The position numbers and the translations under genes are program-made. A DNA stretch of 64,000 nt, taken from assembly GCF_002993025.1 (NCBI RefSeq), contig NZ_NXGI01000009.1:16172-80171 (forward strand). Direction: 5' to 3'. The DNA comes from Arcobacter cryaerophilus gv. crypticus (GTDB taxonomy: Bacteria; Campylobacterota; Campylobacteria; Campylobacterales; Arcobacteraceae). Below the pieces are notes generated by a model, which saw only the letters and a program-made list of their open reading frames with translations, was not told the origin of the DNA and searched no databases. This document shows positions 18,168 through 26,844 of the stretch, piece after piece (the first letter of the stretch is position 1; the number at the start of each line of letters is the position of its first letter).

Positions 18168-19043
18168 TTAAAAATCAAACCTTGTCCTATATTCACACTT
18201 TTGACAAAGCTCCTCTTTTAAAATATTGTTTTTAAAACCATCTATCATATCTTTTGCTCTTTGTCCTTGCAAAATCTCTTTTATAGTTGATTTTTCAATA
18301 TTTCCAAGGTTTATATTTGCATCTAAATCCAAACAGCAAGGAACTACAGTTCCATTTGATAAAATCCCAAAATGTGAGTTTAAACCATAACAAAAACCTT
18401 TTTTGCTTACAAACTCATTTTTTAAATTTGGCCAAACAAAATATTCATCAAAATTTATAAATATTTTTCTAGCAACTCTTATATTTTTTGGTTTATTTTC
18501 ATAAATCTCATCTATATTTAAACTTGAAGAAAAAAAATCATTTAATTTATCAAAAACTTTTAGATTAAACTCTTTTGCGCTTTCTTGCTCATCTAAATTC
18601 CAAATTCTAAAGTTTATAAAATATTCATGCTTGTTTTCTTGTGCAAACTTTACAAACTCTAAAATAGGCTCTAAATATTCATCAAAAGTTTTTTTATGAG
18701 AGTTTGCATTATATGAATTTAGTGAAAAATTTATCTGCTTAATTGTAGGATTTAGTAAAGCTTCATAGTGCTTTTGTGAAATATTATTTGCTGTTGTTGT
18801 TATATTTACCTTTAAATTGTGCTTTTTACTTATATTTAAATATTCACTTAAATTTGTCAAAACTAAAGGGTCACCAACAATATGATATGCTAGTTCCTTT
18901 GTAATATCTTTTAGCTCAAAATTTAATCTATCAAAAGTATTTAAATCCATAATCTTATTTGCTAATAATTTTGGTGGACAAAAAGAGCATTTTAGATTAC
19001 AAATATTTGTAAGTTCTATATGAACTTTTTTAAACTTTTTTAT
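18168..19043 (-). CDS. Radical SAM/SPASM protein with a non-canonical ATA start
   Basis: A radical SAM enzyme. CNLKCSFC (CxxxCxxC) binds the 4Fe-4S cluster about 15 residues in, and a C-terminal SPASM-like set (CYGL, then CCLDLDANINLGN and CQKCEYRTRF) binds auxiliary clusters. The first in-frame ATG is at 18950, after the cluster motif, so starting there would give a dead protein. No ATG, GTG or TTG lies between the motif and the upstream in-frame TGA. The best start is ATA at 19041-19043, giving (M)KKFKKVHIELTNIC, preceded by AAGGA at a usable distance. The predicted length is 291 residues. Substrate unknown. Confidence 0.75.
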   Translation of the reverse strand: MKKFKKVHIELTNICNLKCSFCPPKLLANKIMDLNTFDRLNFELKDITKELAYHIVGDPLVLTNLSEYLNISKKHNLKVNITTTANNISQKHYEALLNPTIKQINFSLNSYNANSHKKTFDEYLEPILEFVKFAQENKHEYFINFRIWNLDEQESAKEFNLKVFDKLNDFFSSSLNIDEIYENKPKNIRVARKIFINFDEYFVWPNLKNEFVSKKGFCYGLNSHFGILSNGTVVPCCLDLDANINLGNIEKSTIKEILQGQRAKDMIDGFKNNILKEELCQKCEYRTRFDF

Positions 19044-19091
19044 CTTATTTTCCTTAATTTTTTTGCTGATTTTATCAAAATAAGCTAAAAA

Positions 19092-20513
19092 TCACTGTTG
19101 CTCAAAAAAATCTTTAAACTTTTTTTCTTGTAAAGCTTGAGTATCTTCTACTGTTTTCTCATTTTTTGATTTTAATTCAACTTTTAAATCACTCAAACTC
19201 TCTTCTAAATATCTCTCTTCTAGTGCTTTTAACTTTGTTAATTTATCTCTTATATATGTAATATCTTGATTTTTTTGAATAATATATGGAGTTACAATTA
19301 TTACTAAATTATTTTTTCTATTTAGATTTGACTCATTTTTGAAAAGTTCACCTAAAACTGGAATATCTCCTAAAACTGGTACTTTTTCTTCTACAATTTC
19401 ATTTTTATTTTCAATTAATCCACCTATTATTACACTCTCACCATTACTTAAAATTGCTGTTGTATTTATCTCTTTTTTAAGCGTATCAGGATTGCTAGTT
19501 CCAACTGATCTTACTTTTAAATTCTCCAAAAGTGCATTAATCTCTAAAGTAAGTTTTGTGTCACTTGAAACTCTAGGTTTTACTTTTAAAGTCAATCCTA
19601 TATCTTCTCTTGCATAGTTTGTTCTTTGAGTTCCACCATCTGTTACACTACTTGAAGTTTGCATAGAGATTTTTTCTCCAACATATATAAAGCTCTCTTT
19701 GTTGTTTAAAGCCAAAATTGATGGTTCAGAAACAATATCCAAAGCTCCTTGCTGTTTTAAAAGATTTAAACTTGCACCCAAAGCAAGTCCTGATTTTAGA
19801 TTTAATTTTTTTACATCTATTCCTAAAAGTGTTGAAGCATCTTCAATACTTTTTGAACCACCATTTAAATTTGTTGATATTGCCATAATTCCATCGCTTG
19901 AGCTATCTGCTTTTAAAATCCCATAAGATAAACCTATTTTATTTACAAGTTCGTTGTTTACTTCTATAATTTTTGCTTGAATATAAACTTGCTCTTTTTG
20001 TTTATCTAAATCTTTTAAAAGATTAAAAAGTGGCTCTAAAATATCTTTTTGACCTGTTAAAACAATTGAATTTGTCTCTTGTGCAAATGAAATATTTGGT
20101 TTTTCTCCCTCTTCATAACTATTTTTTTCAATAATATTTTCCAATATCTTCGCTATATTTTCTGCATCGATATTTCTTAATTCATAAACTTTTGAGATAG
20201 AATTTTCTTTTTTTGGTGGTAGTTTTTTACTAATTTTTAAAAAATCACCTTTTTGTTCTAAAATATAGTTGTGTTCATCTAAAATAGTTTTCAAAATAGT
20301 AATCAAATCATCTTTTTTGATTTTTTTGTTTGATACAAAGTTTAAATTTATATCCAAAGGTTCACTTACAAGAATATTTTTATTACTCACTTTTGAAACT
20401 ATTTTTATAAATTCATCTAATTTTAAATTTGTAAAATTTACATCTATATAATCATTTGCAAAGCTTTGTACAGAAAAGAATAAAAGAAAAAAGAGATTTA
20501 AAAACCATTTCAT
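19092..20513 (-). CDS. Secretin (GspD/PilQ/MshL family)
   Basis: A 473-residue outer-membrane secretin monomer. A signal peptide (first 19 residues, ending QSFA) is followed by an N0 domain (about 20-90), one KH-like N1 repeat (about 105-175, SKVYELRNIDAENIAKILEN) and the C-terminal secretin core (about 225-415), ending with the VPVLGDIPVLGELF signature. It is shorter than a full GspD, with one ring domain instead of three, which is nearer to MshL/PilQ. A coiled basic tail (about 420-473) follows. No other type II or pilus genes are in this window. Confidence 0.88.
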   Translation of the reverse strand: MKWFLNLFFLLFFSVQSFANDYIDVNFTNLKLDEFIKIVSKVSNKNILVSEPLDINLNFVSNKKIKKDDLITILKTILDEHNYILEQKGDFLKISKKLPPKKENSISKVYELRNIDAENIAKILENIIEKNSYEEGEKPNISFAQETNSIVLTGQKDILEPLFNLLKDLDKQKEQVYIQAKIIEVNNELVNKIGLSYGILKADSSSDGIMAISTNLNGGSKSIEDASTLLGIDVKKLNLKSGLALGASLNLLKQQGALDIVSEPSILALNNKESFIYVGEKISMQTSSSVTDGGTQRTNYAREDIGLTLKVKPRVSSDTKLTLEINALLENLKVRSVGTSNPDTLKKEINTTAILSNGESVIIGGLIENKNEIVEEKVPVLGDIPVLGELFKNESNLNRKNNLVIIVTPYIIQKNQDITYIRDKLTKLKALEERYLEESLSDLKVELKSKNEKTVEDTQALQEKKFKDFFEQQ

Positions 20514-20545
20514 TTACTACCCCTAGAAATAATATGATAAGTTTT

Positions 20546-21118
20546 TTATAGTATCTTAATTTCTCTTGGAAGTAAAGATTTTAGAGCTTCTAATTCATCT
20601 TTTGTAATTTGGATTGTTATTTTTATAATATTTAAAAAATCTTTATTTATAATTTTTATACTATTTTGATTTAAAATATACTCAAGCTGACCCAAAGAGC
20701 TATATTCACACTCTATTATATGATTATCTAGTTTTTTATACTCAAAAAATTCTGCAATTTTTATAACTTCATTTAAAGAACCACCATAAGCTCGAACTAA
20801 TCCACCAGTTCCTAGTTTTATTCCACCAAAATATCGCACAATTATTGTTGCACTATTTATAATACCCGCCCCACTTAAAACAGCCAAAGTTGGTTTTCCG
20901 CTTGTTCCTCTTGGTTCTCCATCATCACTACTATTTTCAACAATTTGTTCAAACTCATTTAAATATCTATATGCATAAACAAAATGAACAGCCTTTGGGT
21001 GCTCATGTCTTAATCTTTGCATTGTTTTATCAAAATCTTCATAAGGCATTAAAAAAGCTATAAATTTTGATTTTTTCTCTTCTAGTGTTGTTGTAAACTC
21101 TTTTTGTACAAATTTCAT
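20546..21118 (-). CDS. yigZ: YigZ/IMPACT family protein
   Basis: A 190-residue member of the YigZ/IMPACT (UPF0029) family. EEKKSKFIAFLMPYED opens it and SSDDGEPRGTSGKPTLAVL (about residues 66-84) is the family signature. IIVRYFGGIKLGTGGLVRAYG (about 92-112) follows. A small ferredoxin-like C-terminal domain completes it. Its ATG overlaps the hepT stop (ATGA), and its first codons lie in one of two 27-bp direct repeats flanking the mntA-hepT module. Its original promoter region is now 670 bases upstream, so expression probably depends on the toxin-antitoxin transcript. Confidence 0.92.
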   Translation of the reverse strand: MKFVQKEFTTTLEEKKSKFIAFLMPYEDFDKTMQRLRHEHPKAVHFVYAYRYLNEFEQIVENSSDDGEPRGTSGKPTLAVLSGAGIINSATIIVRYFGGIKLGTGGLVRAYGGSLNEVIKIAEFFEYKKLDNHIIECEYSSLGQLEYILNQNSIKIINKDFLNIIKITIQITKDELEALKSLLPREIKIL

Positions 21119-21120
21119 TT
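21094..21120. repeat. 27-bp direct repeat, yigZ-side copy
   Basis: One of two identical 27-base direct repeats. This copy holds the first eight codons of yigZ (encoding MKFVQKEF) plus two bases upstream. The other copy is at 21766-21792. The 645 bases between them are mntA-hepT, so the pair looks like a target duplication or recombination scar from module insertion. Confidence 0.9.
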
Positions 21121-21471
21121 AGTTATTTTTAATAACTCTTCTATAATATTTTTTAACTCTGGTAAGTTGTGTCTAATAACATCTTCAATTATATTATCAT
21201 CTGTACTATCGTAATCGTGTGCTATATAGTTTCTTACAGCACTAATTCCTTTTAAATCTTTACTTGAAAAACAGTCTAAAACTTTAAACTCATTTTCATC
21301 TTTTAATTTTGAAAACTGTTCAGCTATTCTTACAAGGTTCATTCTTATTGCTGGTTTTAAAACTCTATCTTCTACTGCTTGAGTAATTTTTAGACTATTA
21401 TTATCCATAATAAACTCTATATCACAAATTATCTCTAAGACTTTTTCTAATCTAAACTTTACTTTAGACAT
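21115..21471 (-). CDS. hepT: HepT-like toxin (DUF86)
   Basis: A 118-residue all-helical HepT protein. ISAVRNYIAHDYDSTDDNII (about residues 74-93) contains the R-x4-H-x-Y ribonuclease motif. The upstream helix ILEIICDIEFIMDN fits the family. HepT is the toxin silenced by MntA-catalysed AMPylation of its Tyr. The gene overlaps mntA by 8 bases, and its TGA overlaps the yigZ ATG. It lies wholly between the 27-bp repeats, apart from its last bases. Confidence 0.85.
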   Translation of the reverse strand: MSKVKFRLEKVLEIICDIEFIMDNNSLKITQAVEDRVLKPAIRMNLVRIAEQFSKLKDENEFKVLDCFSSKDLKGISAVRNYIAHDYDSTDDNIIEDVIRHNLPELKNIIEELLKITK

Positions 21472-21790
21472 AGATTATTTCTTGTAAGATTTTTTTATTT
21501 TTATCTGGAACAAAATCTATATTTTTTTTAAATATTTTTTTAAGTTCATCTTTCATCTCTTCTATTCTTAAAAGTTTTGAAAAACCATCTACATATTTTT
21601 GTGAAAATTTATTGTAATCAAGTCTATATGCAATATCTATATCACTAAACTCATTTTGAGTATCTTTTGCATAACTTCCAAAAAGTCCTAAAATCTCTAA
21701 ACCCTCTTTCTCATAAAGTGGTTTTATCTCTTTTAATTTATGTAAAATCTCTTCTTTTTTCATACTAAACTCTTTTTGTACAAATTTCAT
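21464..21790 (-). CDS. mntA: MntA-type nucleotidyltransferase antitoxin
   Basis: A 108-residue minimal nucleotidyltransferase. GLFGSYAKDTQNEFSDIDIA (residues about 40-59) carries the GSx10DxD catalytic signature. It AMPylates and silences HepT. The frame opens with MKFVQKEF, which is copied from the YigZ N-terminus by the 27-bp repeat. The family-typical protein begins at the internal Met (MKKEEILHKL, base 21763). I keep 21790 because that copy presumably carries yigZ's original initiation region, though initiation at 21763 is possible. Confidence 0.82.
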   Translation of the reverse strand: MKFVQKEFSMKKEEILHKLKEIKPLYEKEGLEILGLFGSYAKDTQNEFSDIDIAYRLDYNKFSQKYVDGFSKLLRIEEMKDELKKIFKKNIDFVPDKNKKILQEIIYV

Positions 21791-21792
21791 TT
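21766..21792. repeat. 27-bp direct repeat, mntA-side copy
   Basis: The second identical 27-base copy. It presumably preserves the original yigZ upstream context at its outer edge: a TATAAA box lies about 8 bases before the ATG. It now supplies the start codon and eight codons in frame with mntA. Confidence 0.9.
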
Positions 21793-21880
21793 GTAGATTT
21801 TATAACATTTGGTATAAATTTTGACTTTTGATGGTTTATTATAAAACTAAACTATTTTATCAAACATAATACAAACCACT

Positions 21881-22597
21881 TTATAATTTATTATAAACCT
21901 GCGAAAATATGCTATATCCATCTACAATTTTTTTATATTGCTCTTTTGCCTCTCTTGGAGCAGCTTCATAATCTTTTGTAAATGTATTTAACATTTTAGA
22001 GAAAAAATCATCAACATTTATGCTACTTAACTGTTCTTTTGTCAATTCATAGTTTTTCCCATAAGTTTTTGGATCATATACAAAACTTGCTCTTGTTTCA
22101 TTTCCATGATAGTAATTTTCAAGGTTAAATTGTAATTCAGAGTTCATAACAAAAGAATCTAGGGGGTCTTTGATTCCCCTTAAAGTTTCATAAAGAGCTT
22201 TATTTAATTCATCATTATTTGATATATTGACTTTATCAAGTTGTTCCAACATAGCTCTAGAAGCTAATCCTGCTGTTCCTTCCTCAATGCCCTCACTTCT
22301 ATGTTTAGCTCTCAACTCCAATGCCCTTTTTTCTATAGCTTCATAATTCTCTTTTGCTTCTTCATATGGTATATCTTTTAACTCTTTAAAAGTAGTATAT
22401 CCACTATAATCTTTTTGAATTTTTTCAATATTTGAACTACTGTTTATACTTTTTGTTTCTTTAGTTTGTTTTATACTAGATACTGAATTTACTCTCATAA
22501 GCTCTGCAAAACTGCTAAAAGAACTTCCATAATCTTTTTGACTATTACTTTTAGCTTCTAACGTTTGATATGAATTTGTTATTGACCCTATTTCCAT
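21881..22597 (-). CDS. MEIG-family lineage-specific protein A
   Basis: A 238-residue protein of no recognised function. It begins MEIGSITNSYQTLEAK, nearly the same as the gene at 23445-24071. A central block VNISNNDELNKALYETLRGI (about residues 125-144) is shared by all three neighbours, and it has the ending DDFFSKMLNTFTKDYEAAP plus a C-terminal helix. Ser-rich N-terminal 60 residues, no signal peptide and no membrane segment. The short flexible N-terminus recalls proteins exported by the flagellar apparatus, but that is inference. Confidence 0.7.
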   Translation of the reverse strand: MEIGSITNSYQTLEAKSNSQKDYGSSFSSFAELMRVNSVSSIKQTKETKSINSSSNIEKIQKDYSGYTTFKELKDIPYEEAKENYEAIEKRALELRAKHRSEGIEEGTAGLASRAMLEQLDKVNISNNDELNKALYETLRGIKDPLDSFVMNSELQFNLENYYHGNETRASFVYDPKTYGKNYELTKEQLSSINVDDFFSKMLNTFTKDYEAAPREAKEQYKKIVDGYSIFSQVYNKL

Positions 22598-22624
22598 TTT
22601 TTATTTCCTTATTTATTTTTAAAT

Positions 22625-23395
22625 CTAAGCATACTTAGGCTCATTTATTACTTTATTATAGTTTGTTTTTAAATCTTCATAATATGGTAATTTTTTTAAA
22701 AGATAATATTTTCCATCTTCTGAAGTATTTGGGTTTGAAATGTCCTTTTTTAATTGAAATAGAGTTTTGTCAATAAAGCTTCCATAATCATAAATCTTCC
22801 AGTTTTTAAGCTCTTGAATTATATTTGTTAAAATTTCATCTTTATTTGGAAAATCTTTATACTTCACTTTTTCAAAAGTAATTCTCTCTTCAATTTCTTG
22901 TTCTATTGGTTTTTCAAAAGGTAGTCTTACTTTGTTGTATCCTAAGTCACTTTTTAAATTAAGTGAAAAAAGAGTTCTATCACTTTCATTTTCAATATTT
23001 TTAAGAGTTTCAAATAAAGACTTGTTAAAGTTCTCATCATTTGAAATATTTGCTTTATGAAAAATATCAAAACCTTTTATAAAAAAAGTTCCACTATCTA
23101 AGTTTTTAAATAGCTGATTAAGTTTTGCCATCTGTTCATAGCTTAAATTTTTTGCTTCACTTGTTGAAATCTCATCATCTTCTAGAATAGCCCTAAATAA
23201 CTCTTCATCTTCTTTTGACAAAGATGAAAAACCACCGCTTTTATCAATAAATTTTATTAAATTTTTAGTTAATAAAGTTGCATTTTCTTTTACTGATTTT
23301 GTATCTACTACAAAACTACTATAAGAGTTATCATCTTTTGGTCTTTGTGCTGTATTATATTCATAAGTTCTAGTTCCATTATTTCCTATTTGCAT
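22625..23395 (-). CDS. MEIG-family lineage-specific protein B
   Basis: A 256-residue paralogue of its two neighbours. It begins MQIGNNGTRTYEYN and has the shared block ANISNDENFNKSLFETLKNI (about residues 114-133). It ends NEPKYA, while the next paralogue ends KEPYYA. It is longer, with an acidic insert around residues 60-100. Hydrophilic, no signal peptide, function unknown. The spacing to the flanking paralogues is 27 and 49 bases, so the three are probably co-transcribed. Confidence 0.7.
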   Translation of the reverse strand: MQIGNNGTRTYEYNTAQRPKDDNSYSSFVVDTKSVKENATLLTKNLIKFIDKSGGFSSLSKEDEELFRAILEDDEISTSEAKNLSYEQMAKLNQLFKNLDSGTFFIKGFDIFHKANISNDENFNKSLFETLKNIENESDRTLFSLNLKSDLGYNKVRLPFEKPIEQEIEERITFEKVKYKDFPNKDEILTNIIQELKNWKIYDYGSFIDKTLFQLKKDISNPNTSEDGKYYLLKKLPYYEDLKTNYNKVINEPKYA

Positions 23396-23444
23396 ATATT
23401 TTCCCCTAATTTAAATATTTAGTAAAAACTACTTGATTTTATTA

Positions 23445-24071
23445 TCAAGCATAATACGGCTCTTTAGTAGCTTTATTAAAATTCTCTTGAAAAGTTTTAT
23501 AAAAATCAACTATTCCTTGATATTGATTTTGTACACTAGTTTCTGAGTTTGAAGATTTTGCTTTTGTTAAATTCTTCTCAAAACTTGCAATTGCACTATT
23601 TATAAAAGCATCAAAATCAACACTTGTAGCTTGATTCTTATTTAGTAAATAACTTCCATTTTCAGATCTTCCATCTTTCATAAAAGTTGGACTGATATCT
23701 TCTCCTTGTGCAAATCCTTGAAAATTCATTTGGAATTCATATGTTACAAGACCAAGATTTTCTTTTGGAGAACTTTGTAAAGTTTGATAGTATGCTTTAT
23801 CAATACTATTATTTCCACTAAAATTCAAAGCTCCTTTTAAAGCTAAAAGTCCAACGGCATGTCTAGGTTTTATGTTTCCATCATCAGCTAATTCTTGGTA
23901 TCTTTTATCTATAAATTCTTGATTTACTTTTGCCTCTTCAAAAGGTATTTGCATTAAATCATCTGCTGAATATTTACTATAATCAACTTTTTGTGCTTCT
24001 TTATAATAAGTCTCTTTTGTCCCTTTTACCTCTTGTGTCTGATATACACTTGTTGCTTTACCTATTTCCAT
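23445..24071 (-). CDS. MEIG-family lineage-specific protein C
   Basis: A 208-residue protein starting MEIGKATSVYQTQEVKG. DDLMQIPFEEAKVNQEFIDK aligns with KELKDIPYEEAKENYEAIEK of protein A, and LNFSGNNSIDKAYYQTLQSS is the shared block. It ends TKEPYYA. It is the first gene of a three-gene tandem, reading away from a divergent 459-residue gene across 115 bases. Function unknown; a secreted or surface role is speculative. Confidence 0.7.
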   Translation of the reverse strand: MEIGKATSVYQTQEVKGTKETYYKEAQKVDYSKYSADDLMQIPFEEAKVNQEFIDKRYQELADDGNIKPRHAVGLLALKGALNFSGNNSIDKAYYQTLQSSPKENLGLVTYEFQMNFQGFAQGEDISPTFMKDGRSENGSYLLNKNQATSVDFDAFINSAIASFEKNLTKAKSSNSETSVQNQYQGIVDFYKTFQENFNKATKEPYYA

Positions 24072-24186
24072 TTTTTACCCCTTGTATAATAATGTTTTAT
24101 TTTATTAGTATTAAAGTTAAATAAAGTTTAAAAGATTATAATTAAACTAATATTAAGAAAAGTTAGTAATAAAGAAGGGGATTCTT

Positions 24187-25566
24187 ATGAATATAAATAC
24201 TAATATACAATCGTTTAGTTCACAAAGTGGAATAAAAGTAACACAAAATGGAAATACTAATCAAAGTATAGATAAAAGTAAAAATAGTGAAGCTATAAAC
24301 ATAAATATAGACTCAAAAACACTAGATACTTTAAATCTATTATCATCTTTGGAGGAAGAAACTTTTATTAAAAGCTACAACAACTTTATAAGTGATGATG
24401 AAAAAGCTATTAGAAATAGACTAGAAGAAGTTTACTCAAAAGCAACAAAAGAGAATAAAAAGTTTGCAAATCCAGAGCAACATATTAGTGATAAATATTA
24501 CTCTCAAGCCTCACCTTATTATGTAGAAGGATTAAGTCGAATAGAAAGAAATGTAGCCCATAAACATGAAATGGATTATTTAAAATATGGAAAGATAAGA
24601 AATATAAGCTTTATTGACCCAAATATAAAAGATTTAAATTCAATGAATGATAGAGTAGAGAGTGCAGAAAAAAAAGCGTTTGATCGAGATATGGTTAATG
24701 AACAGTTCCAACAACTTTTAAATAAATATGGTATTTCTATTCCTAAAGATAGTAATCTTAAATTTACAATTGAACCTTATGATTATAAATTAACTGTTAG
24801 TGGACTTGATGATAAAAATCTATCTAGTTTAATAGAAGATGTTTTAAATACAGGAGATAACTCAAAAGAATTATTTAGACATATTTCATATAGTCGTTCA
24901 AGCTATTTAGATGATTCAACTCAATTTGATAAAGATAAATCAATGAAATATGGAATATTTCATAATGTAAAAGAGCTAACTGGATATGACCTAAGAGAGT
25001 TGGAAAATGTAGATGGTAAGTTTTTAACAAAAGATGGAACAGATGTTATGGAGTTATTGAGAATTGGTGTTATGAATAGTAAAAATATTCCCCAAGAGTA
25101 TAAGGGTGTTGCCTTTGATAGTTATAGTGCAGATTTATCAAAAGTTGCGAAAAAAGGTTTTGAAAATATAGAAGATTTAAATTTATCAATAGATTATAAA
25201 AATAGCTCTTTTCATGATGTTGGACAAAGTGAAACATATGGAGTTGGTAAAAGAGATTGGATATATGAATTAAAAGCTTCAAAGACTCAAACTTTAGGAG
25301 AAGCTTTTAAAGATTATAGAAAAGATATAGTTTATGGTGAAAGTAGTCAAGATATTATCAAAGAGGCACTAAATCTAAAAGAGTTTAGTTTTAAAGGAAT
25401 AAAATCTGAAGCAGATAGTTTACTTGAAAAATATGGCTCAAAAGATATGGAACTAATCAAACTTTTACTTATGCAAAAATATCTTATGGGCAAAGAGGAT
25501 AGTGAAGCAAATAAAGAGTTTTATAAACTTTTAAAAGAGTGGGAAGAGAGTAAAAATCAAGAATAG
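24187..25566 (+). CDS. Hypothetical 459-residue hydrophilic protein
   Basis: A large soluble protein with an Asn/Ser-rich N-terminus (MNINTNIQSFSSQSGIKV), as in flagellar-secreted proteins, then a mixed helical body. GISIPKDSNLKFTIEPYDYK and LTVSGLDDKNLSSLIEDVLN stand around residues 184-224. No signal peptide or membrane helix. The build recalls DUF4885-type proteins, but that is recollection and not verified. It starts after GAAGGGG and is divergent from the MEIG tandem. Confidence 0.6.
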   Translation: MNINTNIQSFSSQSGIKVTQNGNTNQSIDKSKNSEAININIDSKTLDTLNLLSSLEEETFIKSYNNFISDDEKAIRNRLEEVYSKATKENKKFANPEQHISDKYYSQASPYYVEGLSRIERNVAHKHEMDYLKYGKIRNISFIDPNIKDLNSMNDRVESAEKKAFDRDMVNEQFQQLLNKYGISIPKDSNLKFTIEPYDYKLTVSGLDDKNLSSLIEDVLNTGDNSKELFRHISYSRSSYLDDSTQFDKDKSMKYGIFHNVKELTGYDLRELENVDGKFLTKDGTDVMELLRIGVMNSKNIPQEYKGVAFDSYSADLSKVAKKGFENIEDLNLSIDYKNSSFHDVGQSETYGVGKRDWIYELKASKTQTLGEAFKDYRKDIVYGESSQDIIKEALNLKEFSFKGIKSEADSLLEKYGSKDMELIKLLLMQKYLMGKEDSEANKEFYKLLKEWEESKNQE

Positions 25567-25644
25567 TAGTATTTGACAATAAGAGCTTTAAGCTAATATT
25601 GTTATAATTTTTTAAAAATTTCATCTTAGGTAAAGAGGCATTTT

Positions 25645-26112
25645 ATGGAAATTTCAAATAATACAAATTCAATTTTAAGTTCAAATCTAAATACAAACAG
25701 TTCAGTAAGTGAAGAACAAAAAGATAGGTTTGATATTTTTTTAGAAAATCAAGAAAAAGATAAAGCAGAAAAAAAAGAGACAACTGAACTTTTAGGTGAC
25801 TTAGATTTTGTTTCTAAAACTGGATTTACAAAAGAAGAGTTAGAGAGAATTAAAGAGCTTTTAGAAGAGTTACAAAAGCAAAGAGCCGAATCAGGACAAG
25901 CACCTCTTAGCCCTGAAGAGTATATTCAAGCTTTCAAACAAGATTTACAAACTGCTATTTATGAAGTTACAGGTAAAAAAGTAGATTTAGATAATGAAAC
26001 TATACAAAATATGATGAATTTACAAAAAAGTGGTGCTAATGAAACTTTTGTAAAACCTACAACAGACGAAGAGCTAAGACTTGTAGATGAATTTAAAAAA
26101 ACATCTAAATAA
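25645..26112 (+). CDS. Hypothetical 155-residue acidic protein
   Basis: A small acidic, helix-rich protein starting MEISNNTNSILSSNLNTNSS, again a polar Asn/Ser-rich leader. It has a coiled central stretch (TKEELERIKELLEELQKQRA, about residues 66-85) and a C-terminal GKKVDLDNETIQNMMNLQKS segment. A TATAAT box lies about 40 bases upstream. It shares direction with the preceding 459-residue gene and ends 15 bases before tlyA. Function unknown. Confidence 0.6.
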   Translation: MEISNNTNSILSSNLNTNSSVSEEQKDRFDIFLENQEKDKAEKKETTELLGDLDFVSKTGFTKEELERIKELLEELQKQRAESGQAPLSPEEYIQAFKQDLQTAIYEVTGKKVDLDNETIQNMMNLQKSGANETFVKPTTDEELRLVDEFKKTSK

Positions 26113-26127
26113 GATATTTAGAAATAT

Positions 26128-26844
26128 ATGAGATTAGATTTATACCTTAGCCAAAATTTTGATATTCAAAGTAGAAATAAAGCACTTGAACTTATAATTT
26201 CAAATAAAGTAAAAATTGATGGCAAAATTGTATCAAAAGCTTCATTTTTAGTTGATGAAAATATGAAAATTGAGCTACTTGAAGAGGATTTTTATGTTTC
26301 AAGAGCTGCTTATAAACTAAAATATTTTTTAGATGAGCTAAAAAATAAGATTAATTTAAAAGATAAAGTAGCTCTTGATATTGGAAGTAGCACTGGTGGA
26401 TTTACACAAATTTTACTAGAATTTGATATTCAAAAAGTAGTTTGTGTAGATGTTGGAAGTAATCAACTTCACGAAAGAGTAAAAAAAGATAAAAGAATTG
26501 AGTTTTTTGAAAACTGCGATATTAGAGATTTTAAAAGTGATATTAGTTTTGATATTGTAACTTGTGATGTATCTTTTATCTCTATTTTAAAGATTATTGA
26601 CTCAATAAACTCTTTAGATTTTAAAAATATAATTATACTTTTTAAACCACAATTTGAAGTAGGAACTGGTGTAAAAAGAGATAAAAAAGGTGTAGTAAAA
26701 GATAAAAATGCGATTTTAAAAGCTAAAGAAAACTTCTTAAGCAAAGCATTTTCTTTGAACTGGAAATTAAATTATAACAGCATTAGTAAGCTTGTAGGAA
26801 AAGATGGAAATGAGGAAGAGTTCTTCTATTTTAGTAAAAAATAA
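26128..26844 (+). CDS. tlyA: TlyA family rRNA 2'-O-methyltransferase
   Basis: A 238-residue protein. Residues about 1-60 (MRLDLYLSQNFDIQSRNKAL) form an S4 RNA-binding domain. VALDIGSSTGGFTQILLEFD (about 83-102) is the SAM-binding motif. FDIVTCDVSFISILKI and LFKPQFEVG hold the K-D-K-E-type methyltransferase residues. TlyA methylates 16S and/or 23S rRNA, which affects capreomycin sensitivity and, in Campylobacter, motility and biofilm. It overlaps ribF by 41 bases. Confidence 0.93.
   Translation: MRLDLYLSQNFDIQSRNKALELIISNKVKIDGKIVSKASFLVDENMKIELLEEDFYVSRAAYKLKYFLDELKNKINLKDKVALDIGSSTGGFTQILLEFDIQKVVCVDVGSNQLHERVKKDKRIEFFENCDIRDFKSDISFDIVTCDVSFISILKIIDSINSLDFKNIIILFKPQFEVGTGVKRDKKGVVKDKNAILKAKENFLSKAFSLNWKLNYNSISKLVGKDGNEEEFFYFSKK

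Noticed and set aside
19092..20513. A complete type II secretion or type IV pilus locus around the secretin
   Set aside because: No ATPase, inner-membrane platform or pseudopilin gene is adjacent within the window.
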